64,000 bases of DNA from a virus: positions 40,692 to 104,691 of the IMG/VR virus record IMGVR_UViG_3300036715_003261; one strand, 5' to 3'. A program made the translations under genes and the position numbers. This document shows positions 31,990-40,400 of the stretch, one piece after another; within the stretch, counting starts at the first letter, position 1; every line of letters begins with the position of its first letter. The notes below the pieces were generated by a model, which worked only from the letters and a program-made list of their open reading frames with translations, did not search any database and was not told the origin of the DNA.

Positions 31990-32391
31990 ATGTTTATGAC
32001 GCAAGCACACACGAATCAGAACAAGCCGCTCGGCGTTCAGGCTGCGGCCGCCGCCACCACCTCCAACGCTGCGAAGCCGGACGACAAGAAGGCCGCGGAC
32101 GCCAAGGCCGCGGACGCCAAGGCCGCGGACGCCAAGGCCGCGGACGCCAAGGCCGCGGACGCCAAGCCGGACGCCAAGCCGGACGCCAAGCCGGATGGCG
32201 AGAAGGACGACGACGCTGACGACAAGAAGTCGCGCGTCTCACGCAAGGTCTACGTGGTCGTCGGCCAAGTCCACGAGTTCGACTCGGTCAACAAGGCCGA
32301 GAAGTTCCTGAACGCCGACGGAGCCCCGGCCGAGTACTCGGTGCTTCGCGGCAACCGAATCGGTACCAGCAAGAAGGTCTCCCTGCGCTAG
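31990..32391 (+). CDS. Repeat-linker protein with small C-terminal domain
   Basis: The 133-residue product has a Thr/Asn N-terminus, then a run of AADAK (five copies) and PDAK repeats, then acidic residues, and a C-terminal domain of about 55 residues starting 'RKVYVVVGQVHEFDSV' with 'KAEKFLNADGAPAEYSVL'. The linker and small alpha/beta end suggest a flexible DNA-associated or scaffold protein. The first codons ATGTTTATGACGC are also the start context; the second ATG is possible. Not recognised. Confidence 0.65.
   Translation: MFMTQAHTNQNKPLGVQAAAAATTSNAAKPDDKKAADAKAADAKAADAKAADAKAADAKPDAKPDAKPDGEKDDDADDKKSRVSRKVYVVVGQVHEFDSVNKAEKFLNADGAPAEYSVLRGNRIGTSKKVSLR
32092..32190 (+). repeat. Tandem 15-bp and 12-bp repeats
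   Basis: GCCGCGGACGCCAAG repeats five times in a row (AADAK) from 32092 to 32166, followed by CCGGACGCCAAG twice to 32190 and a third partial copy. All are in frame. Confidence 0.9.
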
Positions 32392-32400
32392 AGTAGCGAC

Positions 32401-32571
32401 ATGGAGAAACTTGGCGTTGATGTTGACCCTGAAGCTGTGAAGACAGCCGCATTGAAAGAGGACCCTAGGTGTCCGTTGTGCAGTAGCGCGTTGGTGCCAT
32501 CAACCAACGTACCGATGTGTCCACGGTGTGGTACCAAACCTTGGGAAACGAATCCGTGTGAGGAAAGCTAG
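32401..32571 (+). CDS. Small zinc-ribbon protein
   Basis: The 56-residue product starts MEKLGVDVDPEAVKTAALKE. It contains CPLC at 24-27 and CPRC at 40-43, a CxxC-x(12)-CxxC knuckle typical of zinc ribbons. It ends 'TKPWETNPCEES'. It begins nine bases after the previous stop and overlaps the start of the HNH gene. It could be a small transcription or replication cofactor. By eye the local base composition is less GC-rich than the flanks, as for the HNH gene that follows. Confidence 0.65.
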   Translation: MEKLGVDVDPEAVKTAALKEDPRCPLCSSALVPSTNVPMCPRCGTKPWETNPCEES

Positions 32572-33034
32572 GCCTAGTCGCACGCCTGAATACAGAGCCC
32601 GATACGGGCGTGATTCACGTTTGAGAAATGCAACGGCACAGGCACGATACCGTGCGGCAGGGCTATGTGCCCAGTGCGGACGCCGAGAACATCTAAGCAC
32701 GTCTGTGGTTTGCCAAGAGTGTTTGGAACGTACCCGTAGGAACGGGAAGGCGTATCGTGAACGTTTACGTGCAGAAGTTCTTAACGTGTATGGAGGTCCT
32801 GTTTGTGTGTGCTGTTTAGAAACTCAACTTGAGTTTTTAACACTCGATCACATCGGCGGCGGAGGGAGTGCTCACCGAAAGGAAGTTGGTACTGGAGACA
32901 AAATGTATCGTTGGCTTCGTGACCAGGGGTTTCCTCCGGGATTTCAAGTGTTGTGTTTCAACTGTAACTACGCAACATTCCGCTATGGGTGCTGTCCTCA
33001 CAGAAACAAACGAACTCACAAGGAAAAAACGTGA
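32528..33034 (+). CDS. HNH homing endonuclease
   Basis: The 168-residue product is built like phage HNH homing nucleases. An Arg-rich N-terminal region is followed by 'LCAQCGRREHL' and 'CQECLERTRRNGK', then 'CVCCLETQLEFLTLDHI', 'GGGGSAHRKEVGTGDKMYRW' and 'QVLCFNCNYATFRYGCCPH'. The His of LDHI and the Asn/Cys of FNCN fit the active site, with flanking Cys for zinc. The start is uncertain: the ATG at 32528 lies inside the zinc-ribbon gene, while a GTG at 32558 would overlap its stop. The coding sequence looks less GC-rich than its surroundings, as expected of a mobile gene. Confidence 0.85.
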   Translation: MVPNLGKRIRVRKARPSRTPEYRARYGRDSRLRNATAQARYRAAGLCAQCGRREHLSTSVVCQECLERTRRNGKAYRERLRAEVLNVYGGPVCVCCLETQLEFLTLDHIGGGGSAHRKEVGTGDKMYRWLRDQGFPPGFQVLCFNCNYATFRYGCCPHRNKRTHKEKT

Positions 33035-33273
33035 GTCGTCGTCGTGGAGGTCGGAGCGGAGTTAGCGTCCGCGTCGCCAACGACGTGGCTGGACGCCTGC
33101 GCGACATCCGCGCCGTCTGGTTCGCTGTGCAGAACGACCCCAACAAGACCGTGGCGGACGTCGCCGCGGAGTTCTACTACGCCGTGGGCGAGATCTTGGA
33201 GGGGCGGACCCTCCGCTCGCTATCGCTGCGCAACATCGATCGCGCGCGCGTCATCGCGCACGCTGAGGAGTAA
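33031..33273 (+). CDS. Small basic protein after the HNH gene
   Basis: The 80-residue product starts at a GTG that overlaps the HNH stop (GTGA), preceded by AAGGA. Basic N-terminus VSRRRGGRSG, then a helical domain 'VANDVAGRLRDIRAVWFAVQ' and 'TVADVAAEFYYAVGEIL'. The size and the basic helix suggest a small DNA-binding or recruiting protein. A longer upstream start would run inside the HNH gene and is less likely. Not recognised. Confidence 0.65.
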   Translation: MSRRRGGRSGVSVRVANDVAGRLRDIRAVWFAVQNDPNKTVADVAAEFYYAVGEILEGRTLRSLSLRNIDRARVIAHAEE

Positions 33274-33277
33274 CTCC

Positions 33278-33430
33278 ATGCGCATTGTAACGTCGGCACG
33301 CATGCGTGCCGTCGGATTCCTATTGCTCGAAGTGGCCGCGGTGGCCTTGTTGGTCGTTGACCGATTCGGGAAAGACCCCGCACTGCGAGCGTCCGTCTTG
33401 GGGCTGATCAAGAAGGCCCGTGCCTTGTGA
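33278..33430 (+). CDS. Small membrane-spanning protein
   Basis: The 50-residue product MRIVTSARMRAVGFLLLEVA has one hydrophobic segment (VGFLLLEVAAVALLVV, residues 12-27) after a basic stretch, and a basic C-terminus. It starts four bases after the previous stop, with its TGA overlapping the GTG of the next gene. It is a likely single-pass inner membrane protein. Function unknown. Confidence 0.6.
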   Translation: MRIVTSARMRAVGFLLLEVAAVALLVVDRFGKDPALRASVLGLIKKARAL

Positions 33431-33915
33431 GCAAGCTGACGCTCGAAGGGTTGGCGGCGTTCGACACCGACGAGGTGTTCGACCTGCCACTGCCCATCGA
33501 CCTCGAGATGCGGCTCAGCGAGCGTCCGACGCCGTCGGTCTTCAAGAACCTCGCTAAGCTGAAGAAGCTCGGCATCTGTACGCCCGAAGCAATCATGTCA
33601 CTGGTGGGTCAAGCCCCCATCGACCCCATCAACCTGATGGCCACGCTCATGCAGATGGCTCCTGACAGTTGGAGATTCTCTCCAATCGATTTCTCGATGA
33701 TGCGCGTGCTTGCACGTACCTCTAAGAAGACGGTTTCAGCCGCCCTCCATGTCGACCTCATGGGCGCGTCGATTTCTGGGCTCGCATTGAACCAGGCGGG
33801 TCGGCTGACGATCTTCAAAACGCTCGAGGTCAAGCCAGGACCTGACACCCTCAACAACATCCAAGCACTGTGCGACGAGACTGTCGCTGCCGCAGTACGT
33901 GAGACCAAACCATAG
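33427..33915 (+). CDS. Unknown replication-module protein
   Basis: The 162-residue product starts at GTG, overlapping the previous TGA. N-terminal helical and acidic region, then 'LAKLKKLGICTPEAIMSLVG' and a beta-containing second half (VSAALHVDLMGASISGLALN). No catalytic motif is recognised. It ends nine bases before the next gene. Confidence 0.65.
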   Translation: MSKLTLEGLAAFDTDEVFDLPLPIDLEMRLSERPTPSVFKNLAKLKKLGICTPEAIMSLVGQAPIDPINLMATLMQMAPDSWRFSPIDFSMMRVLARTSKKTVSAALHVDLMGASISGLALNQAGRLTIFKTLEVKPGPDTLNNIQALCDETVAAAVRETKP

Positions 33916-33923
33916 GAGTTCCC

Positions 33924-34391
33924 GTGATTCCAAAAAGGATCGACCACATGTTCAACTTCACGTTCGAGAAGACCACTGCCGAGATCGTCACCGCCTCCAC
34001 CAAGAAGGCGATGGAGACCCGCAACAAGATCGAAGAGCGCGGCCTGCGTATCAAGAAGATGCGTGACGAGCACAAGGTCACGGATGCCGTCCTGCTCGAC
34101 ATCCAGAACCAGATGCGGGCGCAGCAGAAGCGTGGCGTCGAGTCCCAGTCCTACACGTCGAACGCTCGCTCGAGCGGTGGCGGTTCGCAGGAAGAGGTGA
34201 CCGTTGGTGCCGGCGTCATCAACTTTCTGCTGACCGAGCAGGACTACATCGATGCAGAGAAGGCGGAGGTCGAGAAGCTCGACGCCATCAACCGCAACCT
34301 GAAGGACATCACGGCGTACGCACCGGACGGCACGGCGTACATCAAGAAGTTCACCATCGGCTACGACGAGCTGAAGTACCTGGGCTTCTAG
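33924..34391 (+). CDS. Coiled-coil-type helical protein convergent with sigma gene
   Basis: The 155-residue product begins at GTG 33924 (AGGAG six bases before), with an ATG at 33948 as an alternative that also has a ribosome-binding site (AAGGA). A long charged helix (TTAEIVTASTKKAMETRNKI) and a Ser/Gly linker precede 'KAEVEKLDAINRNLKD'. It is probably a small coiled-coil protein. Its TAG overlaps the sigma-factor stop on the other strand through a shared CTAG. Confidence 0.65.
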   Translation: MIPKRIDHMFNFTFEKTTAEIVTASTKKAMETRNKIEERGLRIKKMRDEHKVTDAVLLDIQNQMRAQQKRGVESQSYTSNARSSGGGSQEEVTVGAGVINFLLTEQDYIDAEKAEVEKLDAINRNLKDITAYAPDGTAYIKKFTIGYDELKYLGF

Positions 34392-35179
34392 AGGTACGCG
34401 TCTTCAGTCGACAGGCCGACACGCTGCTTCAGCTCGTTGTGCAGGAGCTGCATCCCGCTGAGCTTGATCTGACGGACGCGCTCGGGGCACATGCCCATGA
34501 TGGAAGCGATCTGGACCAGGTTCCGCGGGTCGTCTTTGACACCATAGAAGAGGTTGAGCACTGTCTGCTCTCGTGAGGGCAGGCGGCTGATGCCCTCACG
34601 CACGAGCGCACGCAAGCGGTCCGACCCATAGGTGGAGGTCGGCTCCGTGTCGGAGATGTCCGGCGTGTAGCGCGCCGCTTCGATCGGCATGACGATGCTC
34701 TCGGACAATCCCGGGTTCATCGCCTGCACGTCCGCGTTGTCCGGTCCGTGCTCTTGCACTGCCGCGCGATACTCGCGTGCGTTCCGGCGCTGCGCCTTCT
34801 GGCGGTGGGCGGGGACGTGCACGAGCGTCGCCGTTGTGTAGTCCTGGTTCGACATCTCTTCGTAGACCCACCAACCGGCGTACGTCAGGAAGCGGATGTA
34901 CGGCTTGCGAGCCCAGTCGAACTTGTCGGTGGCCTTGAGAAGCCCGAGGTTCCCGGCGGCGATGAAGTCCTTGACCGCCTCGGGATCCTTGCTGCGTTTG
35001 TGAGCCAGCTTGACGACGAACCGGAGATGCGTCTGCACGATGGCGTTGCGCGCCTTGACGTCCTTGCGCTGTTGCCAGCGTTGCAACAGGCGGCGCTCTT
35101 CCGCGGGATCGTCCACCAACGGCATCCGCGCAACTTCCGCGTAGTACGTCGAAGCGGTCCGAGCCTGAGGAATCACCAT
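34388..35179 (-). CDS. Sigma-70-family transcription factor
   Basis: The 263-residue product starts at MVIPQARTASTYYAEVARMP; a longer upstream frame lacks sigma features and lies in the divergent promoter region. It shows sigma region 2 'AGNLGLLKATDKFDWA' followed by 'YIRFLTYAGWWVYEEMSNQ' (about 75-112, RNA-polymerase clamp and -10 contact). A shortened region 3 follows, and region 4 'LPSREQTVLNLFYGV' with helix-turn-helix 'LVQIASIMGMCPERVRQIKL' (about 210-250). Length and layout are closest to heat-shock-type (RpoH-like) sigma factors. A phage carrying both a sigma and a multisubunit RNA polymerase may form its own holoenzyme, or the sigma may steer the host enzyme. The stop codon shares CTAG with the converging gene. 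Confidence 0.88.
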   Translation of the reverse strand: MVIPQARTASTYYAEVARMPLVDDPAEERRLLQRWQQRKDVKARNAIVQTHLRFVVKLAHKRSKDPEAVKDFIAAGNLGLLKATDKFDWARKPYIRFLTYAGWWVYEEMSNQDYTTATLVHVPAHRQKAQRRNAREYRAAVQEHGPDNADVQAMNPGLSESIVMPIEAARYTPDISDTEPTSTYGSDRLRALVREGISRLPSREQTVLNLFYGVKDDPRNLVQIASIMGMCPERVRQIKLSGMQLLHNELKQRVGLSTEDAYL

Positions 35180-35338
35180 ATTGAAGAACAACCTACCAAG
35201 CGCGCCACGTGTGATCAAATAGTTCCACGATCGGACGCTACCCGTTGGGTGTCGATCCCGACACGTACACCAGAAACGCTTGGGTGGGGTTCGCCTATAC
35301 ACCCCAGCCCTAGCGCGACGAATTTCGGTTCGCGATGC

Positions 35339-35368
35339 TTGCCAAACAAACATCGAAATCACTAGAGT
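35339..35368 (+). promoter_or_regulatory. Putative promoter in the divergent 224-bp region
   Basis: TTGCCA (35339-35344) and TAGAGT (35363-35368) are 18 bases apart, 35 bases before the ATG at 35404. The rest of 35180-35403 also contains minus-strand AT-rich sites (GTGTATAGG) that could serve the sigma gene; nothing else stands out. Confidence 0.4.
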
Positions 35369-35403
35369 GACTTCCCCTTTCTCGCATTCCAAAAGGACAT
35401 GAC

Positions 35404-36444
35404 ATGACCGAACCCACCAACGGAACCTCTGATAACTCCACCCAGATCATCCCGGCCAAGGCCTTGGTCACCAAGCCCTCGATGGGGGCACTCGCCGCTG
35501 CGCAGGATCCCGCCGAGCTGGAAGCGATGGTCATCAAGCGCCGCGATGCACTGAGCGCGCTGGCTGATGACACGACGCTGCCCGACGTGGCGCGTCAAGC
35601 GGTCCGCATCCTGGCCGCGCTCGCGTCGCCGAACAAGCCGGGCATGGAAGAGATGATCTCGGCCTGGAAGGTGCCGCGCATCAGCATCGTGCAGCCGACC
35701 TCGCAGTCGGAGGCCAAGCCGGAAGCCGCCAAGAACGGCGACCTCTACACCTCGGCGGGCCAGCTGCTCGAGCGCCCGTGCCCGGTCATCCCGCTCTACT
35801 TCTTCGAGGAGAACATCAACTTCCCGCAGAACGGGAAGAACCCCGCGTGCCAGGCGCCCGATGCGAAGCTCGGCTCCCCGTTCGGCGAGTGCCTGAAGTG
35901 CCCGCACCTGCCGTTCGGCAAGCAGAACAGCGGTCGCGGTGATCAGCAGCGGACGGACTGCCAGAACAACATCGTGGCCATCGTGATGTCGGCCGATCTC
36001 GCGAACCCCGCGGTCTACATGGCGCAGTTCGGCAAGACGTCGCGCAAGGCGGGCTCGGCGCTGATCTCGCTCGCGGGCCAGCAGACGGCTGTCTGGCGGC
36101 AGAGCTACATGCTCAACACCGAGAAGAAGACCGGCGATCTCGGCCTCTACTACGTCTACAAGGTCGAGCCCACCGGCAAGGACAACCCGGAGCACGTCAT
36201 GCGTCTCGCCGAGGCGCTCTACGGGATGTACGTCGCGGGTCGCAAGCTGTTCCTCGCGGACTGGTACGCGCGTCCGCAGCGGGCGCCGCAGGCTGCGGTC
36301 GAGGCCGAGGGCCAGTTCGCCGCGGGTGCGCTCGAGGCAGGCCTGGCTGACAACGCCGGCGTCGAGCCGGATCTGAGCCCGGTGGTCGAGACGGCCAAGC
36401 CGACGAAGGGATCGTCGGCGCGTTCGTCGAACAAGCCCATGTAG
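35404..36444 (+). CDS. Replication-module protein, possibly single-stranded DNA binding
   Basis: The 346-residue product begins MTEPTNGTSDNSTQIIPAKA. The centre has 'AWKVPRISIVQPTSQS' and 'GQLLERPCPVIPLYFFEENI', and a Cys-containing segment (PACQAP, GECLKCPHLPF, TDCQNN) that may bind zinc. The C-terminal 50 residues are Ala/Glu/Pro-rich and charged, like the flexible tail of many phage DNA-binding proteins. It lies just before the nuclease and primase genes. The ssDNA-binding suggestion is inferred from composition, position and the tail; the family is not identified. Confidence 0.75.
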   Translation: MTEPTNGTSDNSTQIIPAKALVTKPSMGALAAAQDPAELEAMVIKRRDALSALADDTTLPDVARQAVRILAALASPNKPGMEEMISAWKVPRISIVQPTSQSEAKPEAAKNGDLYTSAGQLLERPCPVIPLYFFEENINFPQNGKNPACQAPDAKLGSPFGECLKCPHLPFGKQNSGRGDQQRTDCQNNIVAIVMSADLANPAVYMAQFGKTSRKAGSALISLAGQQTAVWRQSYMLNTEKKTGDLGLYYVYKVEPTGKDNPEHVMRLAEALYGMYVAGRKLFLADWYARPQRAPQAAVEAEGQFAAGALEAGLADNAGVEPDLSPVVETAKPTKGSSARSSNKPM

Positions 36445-36562
36445 GGCAGCGAGACCAAGGAAACGAAGAGCCTCTGGATAGTTGATGCGGGTCGCACCCG
36501 TACGGAACAAGGCAATTGGTCGCCGCCAGGAACATTCGTGACGGTTGGAGAGACAACTGACA

Positions 36563-36588
36563 GCCGGAAAGACGGCACTTCTTTTTTT
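36563..36588 (+). terminator. Weak hairpin with T-run before the second nuclease gene
   Basis: GCCG-GAAAGA-CGGC (36563-36576) is a 4-bp stem, followed by ACTTC and seven Ts (36582-36588). The 157-bp gap 36445-36601 also holds a small hairpin CGGGT-CGC-ACCCG. Possible weak terminator or leader structure. Confidence 0.3.
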
Positions 36589-36601
36589 CAACTGAACAGG
36601 G

Positions 36602-37447
36602 GTGGATGTGGCCGCTTACGAGATCTCTGCACTCGCGCGCAAGTACGCCCCCTGGTCCTTCTCCAAGATGGAGACGTCCGAGTCCTGCCCCGCGCAGTTC
36701 GGACACAAGCACATTGCCAAGACCGCCGCGAGTGCCGCGCCCTCCGACACCAAGGTCGGGATCGTCGCTCACGCTGTGCTCGAGCACCGCGTCCTGGGCA
36801 AACCGGCAGAGGAAGCACGGAAGGTCGCCGTCGACAAGACGCCGCTGACCTCGTCCGAAGTTGAGTCACTGCACATGCTCAACGAGTGCATGGATGAGTT
36901 CCTCGCGCGCTTCGATCGTTTCTGCAAAACGCAGGGCGTGACGAAGGTGTTCGTCGAGGCCGACTGGGGCATCACGGACACGTACGAGCCCGCAGGCTTC
37001 TTTGCCGAGAATGTGTTCTTCCGCGGCAAGCTCGACCTAGGGGCGCTCACCCGCGACAACGACCTCTACTTGATCGATCACAAGTCTGGCGTCGCCAAGC
37101 CCCTCGAACGTGACCAGAAGAAGCGACAACAGCTTCAGGCCTATGGCGTGCTCGCGCTCCCCAACATGCCGGATATCGCCGGCGTGCGTGGGGGCATCAA
37201 CTTCCTACAAGGTCCGGCAGATCTCCGGCTCCAGTGGACGCCGTTCATCCCTGCAGACCGTTTGCGGTTGCAGTACGCGCCCTGGTTGTACGGTCGCATC
37301 AACGCTGCGGCGGACAACCTGACCGAGCCGTTCGAGGCGCGTCCCGCAGGAGGGCGTCGTCGCGACAAGAAGGTCGGCTGGCCGTGCGGTTGGTGTCAGT
37401 ACTCGGACGTGTGTCCTGCCTACAAGGAGAAGTTCGGTGGCGCGTAA
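36602..37447 (+). CDS. Second RecB/Cas4-like PD-(D/E)XK nuclease
   Basis: The 281-residue product starts at GTG 36602 and contains 'PWSFSKMETSESCPAQFGHK' (early Cys), 'KVGIVAHAVLEHRVL' (His of motif I), 'LDLGALTRDNDLYLIDHKSG' (motif with Asp and D-x-K) and 'QQLQAYGVLA' (QxxxY). The C-terminal 'CGWCQYSDVC' gives the remaining Cys of a probable Fe-S cluster. It overlaps the start of the primase gene by 11 bases, so the two are translated together. It is only distantly similar to the nuclease at 31033-31959. The pair could act on different DNA ends in recombination or packaging-linked processing. Confidence 0.85.
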   Translation: MDVAAYEISALARKYAPWSFSKMETSESCPAQFGHKHIAKTAASAAPSDTKVGIVAHAVLEHRVLGKPAEEARKVAVDKTPLTSSEVESLHMLNECMDEFLARFDRFCKTQGVTKVFVEADWGITDTYEPAGFFAENVFFRGKLDLGALTRDNDLYLIDHKSGVAKPLERDQKKRQQLQAYGVLALPNMPDIAGVRGGINFLQGPADLRLQWTPFIPADRLRLQYAPWLYGRINAAADNLTEPFEARPAGGRRRDKKVGWPCGWCQYSDVCPAYKEKFGGA

Positions 37448-40400
37448 AGCGAAGGGTGATTCGAAGGTCGCGTTCACGCGGCTCAACCGGGTCTGGACCG
37501 ACGTCCAGAACAGCGACTGGCTCAGTTGGCTTGCGGAGGCACAGCCCGAAGCGGCTTTTCATTCGTCGGGGCCACACATCAAAGGCCGTTGCCCGTTCCA
37601 TTCTGATGGGACGGCATCGTTCATCGTTACACCCTTCAAAGGGCTCGCGCGGTGTTTCGGCTGCCACAAGCACTTCGTCAACCCGATCCACCTCATCGCT
37701 GCGGTCAACAACACGTCCGTCTCCGACGCACTCGTCTTCGCCAAGAAGCGTTGGGGCCTCTCCGCGTCGATTCCCAAGGAGCTGTTCGAGAAGGTTCAGA
37801 GCCACGAGGTCTACCAGAAGAACAAGACCGCGCTGATGACGTTCTTCAGCACCTTGTTGTTCAAGGCGCTCGGCTCGTATGCCGCAGGCACGCTCGAGAC
37901 CGATCACCTGAACTGGACCAAGCCCACGCTCGACTACCTACTCGCACGGCGTCTGGGCGAGAGCGCGCCCAACGAACTGGTTGCAGAGAAGGACCAGTCG
38001 GATGGAACGTTCGATCAGTTCGGCGTCTGGGTGACGCTTTGCTCACGCGAACTGATCGGTATCTTCCCGCGCATCGTGGACGTCGAGAACCACTTCGGCG
38101 TGACGTCGGAGGAGTACAAGTTCTTCCGCAGCTACTTCGGCAAGTACACCGAGGGTCAGACGTATATCGGGCACCTTGTCTTCCCGTACGATGACACCCC
38201 GACGTCAATCTGTCGGTTCAAGCTACGCGAGCCTGCCAAGCCTTGTGTCAGTCAAGCCTGGGTCGAGGACTCCTACGAAGCCGAGATGGACGGGTTCCAC
38301 GGGTTCTACGGCCTGCGCTACTACCGCACGTACCTCAGCTCCGAAGACCACGGCATGGACGGTCCCGACAAAGGCTTCGTCGGGCACCTCTCCGAGGGAG
38401 AGTTCGACGCGCTCTGTTCGATCGCACAACAGATCCGGCGTCAGTCGGATGACTTCATCGCACTCGGTCTCAGCGGCAGCGGTGCCCAAGGCGTCGATCG
38501 CCTTCTGATGATGGGCATCAGCCGTGCGTGGATCGTCCCTGACCGTGACGGCGGCGGCGACAAGCTGGTCGCACGTCTCCTGGATCAGACGAAGACGAAG
38601 GCCCTCGCCTTCCGCGTTTTCACCTGGCCCGAGGAGTACGTCGATTGGCGTGACCCGACGCGTCCTGACGTCTGGATCAAAGACCCCGACGACGCCATCC
38701 GAGAAATCGGGTATCCGCGGTGGGTTCGGTACATCACCAACGAGAAGATGTACGAGTCCACCGATGTGTGGTGCTACGACCAATTCTCTGCGGAGATTGC
38801 CAAGAGCGGAACGACTGACGTTTCAACCATCAGCCAAGCGGCCAAGCGCTGGGGCCTCTATCTCAAAGACGAACATGTCTGCAATGCGTTCTGTGTTGCG
38901 GTAGCAAAAGACCACAACCTAGACGCGGTCATTCTTCGACACGACATCCTGGTCAAGAACGACAACGAGGAAGAGTTCATCAAACGCCTGCATACAGCAT
39001 TGCTGGACCGCTACCATCCGGTAGGCATCCAGAACGGCGAAGGACGTAAGCGTATCTTGTCACTCTGGAACAAGGCGAGCCGGACAACCGACACCGTCGT
39101 CTTGAACGACGAGCGCAGCGCGGAGACGCTTGTCTCGCGTCAGTACGGCCCGATCTACGACTTCATCAAGGACACTGTGGGAGATCCGCCGTTCATCGTG
39201 GGCGACGACCCCGAGGCGTCCCAGTTCAACATCTCGATGAAGTCCAAGAAGTACCGTGAGTACTTGAACTTCGCGTTTCTCATGATGGCAAAGGGGTTAC
39301 CTTCGATGGACCACGCACCGATCAAGAGCCAGGGCATTCACATGATCGAGTCTACGGAGACGCGCATGCGCTCGTACCTCGTGAACGGACGTGACGTGTA
39401 CTGCCTCACGCACGACGGTGCGAACTTCACCGCGACACCCCTCGACGGACCGCGTCACGAAGGCGTGATCTTCGACAACTCGGGAGCCGCCTGGATCGAG
39501 ACCGTCGTAGACGCGAAGGACCTGACCACGCCGGTTGACCTGGTCGACCTGTTCGTGCGGGTCAAGGACATGATCGAGACGGGGTGGGCCTTCCGCTATC
39601 AGCAACTCGACTGCACGTTCCTGGCGGCCTACGTGATGTGCTTGGCCATGATGAACGTCTTCACACGTCAGACCGCGGTCATCCTCAACGCCGAACACGA
39701 GTCCGGCAAGAGCAAGTTCACCGCGGGCTTCGTAGGCGGCGGAAGCTCGTCACGCATCAACATCGTGGCGCACGCGATCACGATGCAGGGCTACACGGCC
39801 GCGTCTATCCGCCAGCAACGCAACAACTCGAGCCTCACCCTGTGTCTCGAGGAGTTCGAGGACTACGGCGGCAACGACGCGAAGTCCATCGCGGTGCGCA
39901 AGGTGCTCGAGTTGTGTCGTGACTTGATCTCGGAGACCGCCGTCAACTGGTCCATCGGGACCACGACCGGCGAGAGCCGGACCTACCACCTACGCTTCCC
40001 GTTGGTGGCCTGTGCGATTCGACCGCTGCGTGACGCCGCGTCGCTGTCGCGCTTCGTGCAGTTCGAGCTGGTCAAGGACGCAAGCCACAAGGACCCCGTC
40101 CTGGCGCTCGCAGGCAAGTTCGGCGACCACCTGATCAGCAAGACCCGTCACGACATGGTGGTGGGCTTGCTTCCGTACATGCTGCGGCTGCGCCAACACC
40201 AGGCAGCGATCGAGCAAGAGTACGTGACAGGCAACAAGCTGCCCGCCCATGCGTCTTCGCGCTTCCGTGAAGCCATGTTCCCTGAGATGGCCATGCTCAA
40301 GCTGCTCGATGAACTGGCCAAGGAGCGCGGCGGTTCCAACCCCATCCCGAACTACCAGACGTTCGCGTACGACTTCGCGGAGTCCCGGCGGGAACAACTC

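Noticed and set aside
32092-32190. 15-bp tandem repeats as possible origin iterons
   Set aside because: They are contiguous, in frame and code for AADAK and PDAK linkers; no AT-rich region or hairpin is adjacent.
34388-35179. Sigma gene as an ECF-type factor
   Set aside because: The region 2 and region 4 pattern and the length fit the RpoH-like group; ECF factors are shorter, about 180-200 residues.
35362-36591. 409-codon minus-strand frame opposite the 346-residue gene
   Set aside because: Composition of an antisense shadow; the plus gene has a good start and context.
31033-37447. Cas4-like nucleases as part of a CRISPR-Cas system
   Set aside because: No cas1, cas2, effector or array; Cas4-like nucleases are common in phages.
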